Shown here: positions 56,033-64,000 of the stretch, one piece after another
How positions within the stretch are numbered: the first letter of the stretch is position 1
Layout: each line of letters starts with the position of its first letter
NCBI GenBank assembly: GCA_963576725.1
Contig: OY755252.1
Coordinates: 52,167,059-52,231,058, forward strand
Reading direction: 5' to 3'
DNA length: 64,000 bases
Origin: Azorinus chamasolen
Lineage: Eukaryota; Mollusca; Bivalvia; Cardiida; Solecurtidae
The notes under the pieces: model-generated
Database searches by the model: none
Told to the model about the DNA's origin: nothing
Seen by the model: the letters and a program-made list of their open reading frames with translations, nothing else
Program-made: the position numbers and the translations under genes

Positions 56033-56394
56033 GTTAAGAAGACTGTTTGTTTGATTCAGCTCTGTACAGAGCTGTTTTGTTTCATTTCCTTTCAGAAACA
56101 AATGTTGATGAGTTTTGATCCAGACTACATTGAAGCTTTTGTCTATTGAATGATTTAATTTTCAAAGTGGTCCTGGTCTCTTTACATCGTGATTACCTAT
56201 GCAAACAGTCTTGATCCAGATGAGACGCCACGTAATGCAAGATCCAAACTGTTTGACACTTTGACCATATTTTTGCAAAGAAATGAGAGATATTTTATTT
56301 TAAGAATTGTAGCAGATGACGATTGTAACAGAAATAACATCACTTAGCTAGCAAAGAATTATACCACAAGTAGAACCCTTCCCTTGATAATCCC

Positions 56395-57725
56395 ACAAAG
56401 TCACACTTTATCCTACACAGTAGACCCTGATAAAACTATACTACACAGTAGACCCAGATAACACTATCCTCCACAGTAGACCCTGATAAAACTATCCTCC
56501 ACAGTAGACCCTGATAAAACTATCCTACACAGTAGACCCTGATAAAACTATCCTACACAGTAGACCCTGATAAAACTATCCTCCACAGTAGACCCAGATA
56601 AAAACTATCCTCCACAGTAGACCCTGATAAAAACTATCCTACACAGTAGACCCAGATAAAAACTATCCTACACAGTAGACCCAGATAAAACTATCCTCCA
56701 CAGTAGACCCAGATAAAACTATCCTACACAGCAGACCCAGATAAAACTATCCTACACTGTAGACCCAGATAAAACTATCCTCCACAGTAGACTCTGATAA
56801 AACTATACTACACAGTAGACCCAGATAAAACTATACTACACAGTAGACCCAGATAAAACTATACTACACAGTAGACCCAGATAAAACTATCCTCCACAGT
56901 AGACCCAGATAAAACTATACTACACAGTAGACTCTGATAAAACTATACTACACAGTAGACCCAGATAAAACTATACTACACAGTAGACCCAGATAAAACT
57001 ATCCTCCACAGTAGACTCTGATAAAACTATCCTCCACAGTAGACCCAGATAAAACTATCCTACACAGTAGACTCTGATAAAACTATACTACACAGTAGAC
57101 TCTGATAAAACTGTACTACACAGTAGACTCTGATAAAACTATCCTACACAGTAGACTCTGATAAAACTATACTACACAGTAGACTCTGATAAAACTATAC
57201 TACACAGTAGACCCAGATAAAACTATCCTCCACAGTAGACTCTGATAAAACTATACTACAGAGTAGACCCAGATAAATCTATCCTACACAGTAGACTGAT
57301 AAAACTATACTACACAGTAGACCCAGATAAAACTATCCTACACAGAAGACACAGATAAAACTATCCTACACAGTAGACCCAGATAAGACTATCCTCCACA
57401 GTAGACCCAGATAAAACTTTCCTCCACAGTAGACCTAGATAAAACTATCCTACACAGTAGACCCAGATAAAACTATCCTACACAGTAGACCCAGATAAAA
57501 CTAACCTACACAGTAGACCCAGATAAAACTATCCTACACAGTAGACCCAGATAAAACTAACCTACACAGTAGACCCAGATAAAACTAACCTACACAGTAG
57601 ACCCAGATAAAAATATCCTACACAGTAGACCCAGATAAAAATATACTACACAGTAGACCTAGATAAAACTATCCTACACAGTAGACCTAGATAAACCTAT
57701 ACTACACAGTAGACCCAGATAAGAC
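56395..57725 (+). repeat. 28-bp satellite, about 47 units
   Basis: CCTACACAGTAGACCCAGAT followed by AAAACTAT repeats every 27-28 bases, with variants CTCCACAGT, ACTACACAGT, GACTCTGAT and GACCCTGAT. The last unit passes into AAGACAGCTACTACAGGAGT, which continues like a TTAA-MITE hairpin arm. The unit equals that arm's CAGAGTAGACCCAGATCA segment plus a spacer. Confidence 0.95.
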
Positions 57726-58074
57726 AGCTACTACAGGAGTATTCTTACTTTTATTTTCAAGGACCATTATCAGTGTGTCTAACATTTTACTTTGTGTCTT
57801 ATCTGGATCAAACTATTTGCAAAAGTAATCACAAATTCGTTGCTAACAGTTAAAATGTTAAATATGTTATAAGAAGATAAATGCGTTTAATTATGCTTCT
57901 CCGCTGGGATTGCTGTCACCGGATGACAAATGCCTTTTTCTGTGTTGCGAGATCTGTAAAATCTGAAGATGACAGATGTCTTTGAATCCTTTGCGTCATG
58001 AATATTAATGTAAGAAATAGTGACATTATAAATAGAAGAAGAAACAGAAACAAAACTGTATTATCCCTTTACTC

Positions 58075-58286
58075 CATGGATATTCATGTAAAAAATAATG
58101 ACACCATGGAATTAGATTAATTCTTATAATAGCACAGTCATAGAAACATAAATTTTTAGTCATGGCAGAAACTGTTGAATCATAATTTTTATCAAAAGCA
58201 AAGAAAGCAGAGCCTGATCAGATGGCTCAAACAGGAGTATACTATGTTTGCAAATGTGTAGAAAGGCCTATTTATGGAGTAAAGGG
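58075..58286 (-). mobile_element. TTAA MITE, flanks drifted to TTAT
   Basis: CCCTTTACTCCATGGATATTC mirrors TATTTATGGAGTAAAGGG. The sites are TTAT on both sides. The core has AAAGCAGAGCCTGATCAGAT with a partly deleted partner. Confidence 0.8.
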
Positions 58287-58427
58287 TTATTTTATAAGCA
58301 AATAGAGCAGACCATGGCATGATCATGGTATTTGAAAAAGAAATGGAAGTACTTGTTCAAATTGGATCAGACTATGTTTCTGCAGATCCATGAAGTAAAG
58401 TTTGCTCTACTTCTGTGAAGGGGTTAA

Positions 58428-58663
58428 CTCTTTACTCCATAAATACTCCTTTCTACACCTTTGCAAACAGACTAGACCCATATCAGACAGCTCCTTCAGG
58501 AGCCTTCGGATCAAAGTCTGCTCTGTTTGCTTATGGATTAATATAGATCTGATTCTACATGTTGCTCCTTTGCAAATTTCATGTGAAAATATGTCATTTT
58601 AAAAATTGATGTTAATATTCATGATGTCATTATTTCTTTCATGAACATTCATGGAGTAAAGGG
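58428..58663 (+). mobile_element. TTAA MITE, intact
   Basis: CTCTTTACTCCATAAATACT mirrors AACATTCATGGAGTAAAGGG; TTAA lies at 58424-58427 and 58664-58667. The hairpin pairs AGACTAGACCCATATCAGAC with TCGGATCAAAGTCTGCTCTG. Confidence 0.9.
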
Positions 58664-58667
58664 TTAA

Positions 58668-59111
58668 CCCTTTCTTCCATGAATATTTATGGAGTAAATA
58701 ATGATGTCATGAATGTTAATTGGATTAATATTGGCTTCTTGCCATGGCAGACATTGAATCAGAACTATATAATGCTTTAAGCAAACAGAGCAGACCCTGA
58801 TCCAGTGGCTCCTATGGGAGCTGTCTGATCTGGCTCTACTCTGTTTACAAGGCATTAAACAGGGTTGCTACGCATCAGGGAAATTAAAAAAAAAATTCAA
58901 GGTCAGGGAATTTTGTAATCTGTCATGGAAATTTGAAAATATAGGCAATGTCAGGGAATATATTTTATACTTCCTCAAAAATATTACAAAAATCATGACA
59001 GAAAGACCAAACATTGCAATGGTACATGTCAGGGAAATTAGAAATAATGTCAGGGCATTGTCAGGGAATGTTGTGGCAACCCTGTTAAAAGGCATATTTA
59101 TGGAGTATAGG
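58668..59111 (-). mobile_element. TTAA MITE in inverse order, split by a small transposon
   Basis: It shares the TTAA at 58664-58667 with the previous MITE, giving a head-to-head pair. CCCTTTCTTCCATGAATATT starts it; CAGAGCAGACCCTGATCCAG and GAGCTGTCTGATCTGGCTCT form the hairpin; ATATTTATGGAGTATAGGG ends it after the 225-bp insertion at 58860-59084. Confidence 0.8.
58860..59084. mobile_element. Small CAGGGTTGC transposon with 5-bp repeat TTAAA
   Basis: CAGGGTTGCTACGCATCAGGG mirrors GTGGCAACCCTG. Several TCAGGGAA blocks lie inside. TTAAA occurs at 58855-58859 and 59085-59089, and other MITE copies show a single one at this place. The ends look hAT-like, but a 5-bp duplication is not hAT-typical. 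Confidence 0.75.
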
Positions 59112-59360
59112 GCAAATTAAAGACAAGCCAAACTGGTATCACAAAATTTGAATCAATTTCTATTCTGGAGTGCAACTTGTGTTACATTTTGTTCATTATA
59201 TGCTATTGTTGTCTGCTGCTAGTATTCAGTTGGATGTGTTGTGCCTGTAGTACTTCAAACAAAGAGAAAAGCAAAATACATTTCATTGATGATGAATTTT
59301 GTCTGCATCAGAGTTGTCTGATCCAATTTGACAAAGTACACTTACTCCCATTTTATTTAA

Positions 59361-59573
59361 CCCTTTCCTTCATATGAATACCTTTTTGATGCCTTTTCAA
59401 ACAGAGTAGACCCAGATCAGATGGCTGTAATAGGAGCCATCTGATGAGGGTCTGCTCTGTTTGCTTGTGGTATAACAAAGATCTGATTCTAAAATTTCTG
59501 TCTGAGCATAAATTAATCTAATTAATATTCATGATCTCACTATTTCTTACATGAATATTCAACAGAGAAAAGA
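59361..59573 (+). mobile_element. TTAA MITE
   Basis: TTAA at 59357-59360 and 59574-59577. CCCTTTCCTTCATATGAATA at the left and ATGAATATTCAACAGAGAAA at the right; the hairpin pairs GACCCAGATCAGATGGCTGT with GAGCCATCTGATGAGGGTCT. Confidence 0.85.
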
Positions 59574-60999
59574 TTAACGCATTCCCTCTTTCAAAGACTT
59601 GTTTATGCCTTGCAAACAGAGTAAACTGAAGTATCAGAACTATACTATTTATTGAGCAGACAGGAATAGTGTGTCTGGGTCTGCTCTGTTTGCAAAAGCA
59701 ATCTATGATTGGCAAGTCTGTGATCACCTTGTATCCAAATGAGATGCATAGTAACTTGACATTTAATCAGGATCCAAACTGATCGAATTTCATAGTAGTT
59801 CTTTCTTTGAAGTACTACAGGATCAAAAGATTAATGTGCTTTTAAAAATAATCTTTCTTGAGAATTGAAGCAATTTTTAGCCAACAACACATACAATGTA
59901 GTGTCTTTGCAATGAATTTGATTGCTGTAAATTTTTTATAACTTAATCAAACATTTTGAATCCTGATGAGAAAGTAACTAGGCATTTTGAATCCTGATGA
60001 GAAGTAACTGGGCATTTTGTCAGGATCCAAACTGCGTGACACTCTGATAATTTGATTTTAAGAATTGAAGCAGAGGGCAATGGTTTCAGACCAGAAAATT
60101 ACTTGCAAATAGTTAAAAAAATATTATGCAGCAGACAATAGTTCTTTAGCATGCAAAAAGTTAATTTTCTTAGTGGAATTCAGTGACCTAGATCCGTCAG
60201 CTTTTGTTGTTCCTGAAGTTTTGAGGGATGGCTGAAATTTCACGGAATGTTGACTGATGAACTAGAAAGGAGATAAAATTGTCAATGTGAATGAGAAGAT
60301 ACAGGCAATAATGGAGATTGAGCTCAAATTGACTTCATCAATCAGCTTCAGAATTAACCCTTTCAGAACTATGTAACGTTTGTCTGCAAAAATTGTTGTG
60401 TGCTACAGTTCTGGAAGTAAATTTGGTTCCATACCTTAAAGTGTGGCGAGTATTAAACAGTTTAGATCCTGATGCAAAGTTACCCTGGAGTCACTTATGA
60501 ATATAAACTGCTTTATCATCACAAATAGGTCTGGTGTTGAAAGGGTGTGGACTGACAGTACATCCTGGATTACCTTAGCAAACTGCCTAGTTCCAGTCGA
60601 GGCATAGGATAACTAGACTCCTCTTCAATATATCAGGATTCATACTATTTGGAACTTAATACATTTTGTTTTTGTATTTATGAACCCTAGATCAACATCT
60701 GTTAAATATGTCTGTCTGTCTTCTCCCTCCCTCCCCTCCCCCCTCCCTTCCCTCTATAATTTTCAGTATGGAATTTTGTTACGATTGTAAACATTGTTTA
60801 TCCTTTAAGCCTTTCCTTTTCACGTTTTTGCAAGAAGAGCTGACCCAGATTTACAGTAAAACTATTACTTTTGGCATTCAAAACAAGTACATGTATCTAT
60901 TATCAAACATAAATATATCTCCATCTTTTCTTTTATAAATAACAATTTGAGTGTGAAATAGTTCAGATCCTGATCATGGTGAAAAATTGCGAAGTGTTT

Positions 61000-61250
61000 C
61001 CTTTCCTTCATACACATACTCTAAATACTTTTCTCACCTTTGCTAATAGAGTAGACCCAGATCAGATGGCTCCTGTAGGAACTGTCTCCAGTTAGGGTCA
61101 ATTCTATTTGCTTATGAAATGATTCTAGATCTTACTATACAGTATCTACCAATACCAAACAATCCTTTGTACATATGCCATTATAAAAAATTAGTTAACA
61201 AATATGAATGGCGACATTATTTCTAACATGAATGTTCAACAGGGAAAGGG
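61000..61250 (+). mobile_element. TTAA MITE, ends worn
   Basis: CCTTTCCTTCATACACATAC, AGAGTAGACCCAGATCAGAT, GGCTCCTGTAGGAACTGTC and AATGTTCAACAGGGAAAGGG. The TTAA sites are not preserved. Confidence 0.7.
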
Positions 61251-61261
61251 TAAAGTCTTTC

Positions 61262-61345
61262 TATGCACCCCCCCCCCCCGGGGGGGATCAAATCGGGGAG
61301 GGGGGGGGCATATTATTGCCCTGTCTGTTTTGTTACTGTCTCCTG
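61262..61345 (+). mobile_element. 5' fragment of ATGCCCCCC family element
   Basis: A run of thirteen C and seven G, ATCAAATCGGGGAGG, a further G run and GGCATATTATTGCCCTGTCTG correspond to the 5' hairpin of 37465-38455. Nothing of the internal units remains. Confidence 0.65.
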
Positions 61346-62565
61346 CAATCCTCAAAAAAATTGTTAGTTTATTTTTCATAAATACCTGAAATGCTCTGAT
61401 CTAAGTATTTATGTGTTATATTTATTCCCTATTTTGGAATATTTTCTTCATTGTGAGTTTATTTTTCTTCAGAATGCATTATTATGTCAAGCAGTTTGAA
61501 TTCAAATGAAATGCAAAGTTACTCATCTGGATCCAAACTGCAAAGATAATCACAAATTGGCAGTTTGTATGCAAACAGATGAATAAAATTGATATTAAAA
61601 AAAAATAGGGAGAAAAGAAACAATAAGTATATAAATTTTCTTAGAATACTGAGTAAGTGTGTGGGCAGTTTGTCTTCCATTTCTTTTCAACCTTAAATGA
61701 AATCAAATCACTTAAATAAATGTTTGTCATCAGTTTTCATTGTCAAATAATTGTAATTGTACTTGGATCCAAACAGTTTCAACTCTCGTCGCCAGTGTCG
61801 CAGCTATGATAACCTATGCAATCAGTTTTGAGTAACTCTCATCAGGATCCAAACTGGTTGTTACTGGGCTAATATTGTGTGAAGAAAAGGGGAGATAATT
61901 TAACAAACAAAAATAGGTGCAGATGACTATTTGGCAAGGAAAGTGTGAGTAGAATAACTCTTTTTACCCAGGCAAACGATTTGTATACAAATGAGATGCT
62001 GTCCAGATACGAGGCTAAGTAATTTATCATTTCGTCAGGATCCAAACTGTTTGACAGTTTGATTGAATTTTTTTTTAAGAAATAGATTTGAGGCCCAGGT
62101 AAAATGCGTAAATTAAAACATTTTCAAGAATACATGACTGTAGTCCCTTTATTTCTCCATCCAAACCCTATGTCGGGACCCCTCTTTAGAATCATCACTA
62201 GAGATGATCACGTCATAGGGTTTGGTTGAGAAACGATTTTAGTAATTGAATGTGTGCCTTTATATTTTGCTCTGAATAGAAGAAAAATAAACTTGGCAGC
62301 TGGATGTAAAGTACTTAGCATGCAAAAAGTCAACACAAATTCGCTGCTTGCATGCATAGAAGTATTTACCAATTTTGTACTTTTGTAATAGAAGACCTTG
62401 GAGGGAATGAATAACATGGGCCGAGATTATTGATCTGATTTCATTCATTCGTTTTGAGTATCGCATATATTGCTTGTTATGAAGCACTTCAGAGGCTTAG
62501 TGCAAAAACATTGTTTTGTCTGGTTGGTATATTTACTATCAGTAATTCAGTCCAAAGCTGATTAA

Positions 62566-62790
62566 TTCCTTTATTTCATGTAATTCAGAATGACATCATG
62601 CACATTAATTATATGATTTTTTAATGAAGCATGAATACAAATTTTTGGTCATGGCAGAAACAATAGAATCAGATCTATATTATTTCATAAGCAAACAGAG
62701 TAGACCCAAATCAGATGGCTCCTCTAGGAGCCATCTGATCAGGGTCTACTCTGTTTATGGTGTTAAAATGCGTATCTATGGAGTAAGGTG
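62566..62790 (-). mobile_element. TTAA MITE with a very good hairpin
   Basis: TTAA at 62562-62565; the right site is TTAG. The core pairs CAGAGTAGACCCAAATCAGA and TGGCTCCTC with GAGGAGCCATCTGATCAGGG-type sequence and TCTACTCTG, arms of about 29 bases at 62697-62755. A further half-copy is at about 62850-62940. Confidence 0.85.
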
Positions 62791-63019
62791 TTAGATAATG
62801 ATCTTTCTTGCCATGACAAACAAGAGAACAGACATTTGCCATATATACCAATAGAGCAGACCTTGATCAGACAGCTCCTACAGAATCTCAATTTAATCTG
62901 TTTTGCAAAGGTATAAAAATGCAGACGGTTAAATCTTTACTTAAGATGCCTTTTCAAATAGAGTAGACCCAGATTCTTAAAAATGGTTTAACTTACTCAC
63001 CTTAGCTGGAATTCTGGTT

Positions 63020-64000
63020 GTACATAGCTTCATCCTATACTTGGTTGTGTTTTTCAGTTTCTCTACAAGCATCTTATACTTGGCTGTTTGTTTATCAGTT
63101 ACTCTATAAACATTCTACCCATGGTTGTTTGTTTACCAGTTGCTCTACAACCATCCTATCTGTGGTTGTGTGTTTACCATAGGCTCTACAACCATTCTAT
63201 CCTTGGTTGTGTGTTTATCAGTTGTTCTATAACCATTCCATTCTTGGTTGTGTGTTTATCAGTTGCTCTATAACCATTCCATTCTTGGCTGTGTGTTTAT
63301 CAGTTGCTCTATAACCATTCCATTCTTGGCTATGTGTTTATCAGTTGCTCTATAACCATTCTATCCTTGGTTGTGTGTTTATCAGTTGTTCTATAACCAT
63401 TCTATCATTGGTTGTGTGTTATCAGTTGTTCTATAACCATTCCATTCTTGGCTATGTGTTTATCAGTTGCTCTATAACCATTCTATCCTTGGTTGTGGGT
63501 TAATCAGTTGTTCTATAACCATTCCATCCTTGGCTATGTGTTTATCAGTTGCTCTATAACCATTCTAGCCTTGGTTGTGTGTTTATCAGTTGCTCTACAA
63601 GACTACAACCATTCTATCCTTGGCTGTGTGTTATCAGTTGTTCTATAACCATTCCATTCTTGGCTATGTGTTTATCAGTTGCTCTATAACCATTCTATCC
63701 TTGGCTGTGTGTTTATCAGTTGCTCTATAACAATTCTATCCTTGGTTGTGTGTTTATCAGTTGCTCTATAACCATTCTATCATTGGCTGTGTGTTTTATC
63801 AGTTGCTCTATAACCATTCTATCATTGGCTGTGTGTTTATCAGTTGCTCTATAACCATTCTATCCTTGGTTGTGTGTTTATCAGTTGCTCTATAACCATT
63901 CTATCATTGGCTGTGTGTTTATCAGTTGCTCTATAACCATTCTATCCTTGGTTGTGTGTTTATCAGTTGCTCTATAACCATTCTATCATTGGCTGTGTGT
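63020..64000 (+). repeat. 41-bp satellite, about 24 units, cut by the window edge
   Basis: CCATTCTATCCTTGGTTGTG, TGTTTATCAGTTGCTCTATAA repeats every 41 bases; early units (63020-63200) are more diverged, later ones nearly uniform with TCATTGGCTGTG and TCCTTGGTTGTG types mixed. It has no hairpin and no link to the MITEs. It continues past the right edge. Confidence 0.95.

Larger units (their letters stand above)
59725..62060. repeat. Series of dispersed GGATCC hairpins
   Basis: Diverged copies of the ATCCAGATGAGAC / CTCATCAGGATCCAAACTG hairpin lie at about 59728-59783, 59955-60043, 61487-61544, 61810-61860 and 61978-62055, mostly followed by TTTGACA or similar. The sequence between them (for example 60050-60700) shows nothing recognisable except a C/T-rich tract at 60721-60753. 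Confidence 0.7.
53758..64000 (+). other. SLCO intron, open at the right edge (over 10.2 kb)
   Basis: Begins GTACCG. No following exon was recognised, so the next coding segment should lie beyond 64000. A GGATCC hairpin copy is at about 53935-53990. The 142-residue frame at 55170-55598 has no transporter features and carries a short direct repeat (GTTAGAGTGTTGTGTTG). Confidence 0.75.

Noticed and set aside
56395..57725. Regular short repeats as a CRISPR array
   Set aside because: Units are contiguous without unique spacers, and the genome is clearly an animal's.

Overview
The window is animal nuclear DNA, AT-rich and almost wholly made of transposable elements and tandem repeats. The repeat families point to a bivalve mollusc: hairpin-ended elements that open AGCTCACC and close GGCCCTCTTG, boxes of TGACCTTGACC, and TTAA-flanked MITEs with long internal hairpins. 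From memory only, the TTAACCCTTTGCATGCTGG-type MITEs recall dreissenid mussels; no search was possible.

One host gene is clear. Three internal exons on the + strand (9963-10283, 36166-36330, 53677-53757) join in one frame and encode the middle of an organic anion transporting polypeptide (OATP/SLCO family), from about TM5 to TM8. Every junction has the same phase. The introns are 25.9 kb, 17.3 kb and more than 10.2 kb. First and last exons lie outside the window. No other host gene, tRNA or rRNA was recognised.

Layout. 1-9962 (upstream intron): a 42-bp satellite, a hairpin-ended element full of nuclear-receptor-type half-sites, a TA-flanked MITE, a 62-bp satellite, a second hairpin-ended element and a minisatellite just before the first exon. 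10284-36165: more hairpin-ended elements, a 1.26-kb TA-flanked MITE, a three-deep nest of piggyBac-like, TA-type and hAT elements (22027-24223), a 5-kb element carrying two further transposons (24243-29220) and a 2.4-kb array of a 65-bp satellite (29571-31998). 36331-53676: a dense run of at least eight hairpin-ended elements, several nested. 53758-64000: MITEs, a 28-bp satellite (56395-57725) and a 41-bp array running off the right edge.

The main discovery is a shared architecture. At least eight element families of unrelated sequence have the same plan: TT, a 5' hairpin about 25-35 nt long, a GTCC/GTCT/CGT microsatellite, 130-180-bp tandem units, a third copy of the 5' motif in inverted orientation, a compact 3' hairpin and a terminal TCTTG or CTAG. 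Three filled/empty-site comparisons inside the window place the ends to the base and show insertion without target-site duplication, as expected of rolling-circle (Helitron/Helentron-like) transposition. Other leads are satellites apparently born from MITE hairpins, decoy splice acceptors ahead of the third SLCO exon, and palindromic oestrogen-response-like sites repeated in two unrelated families.
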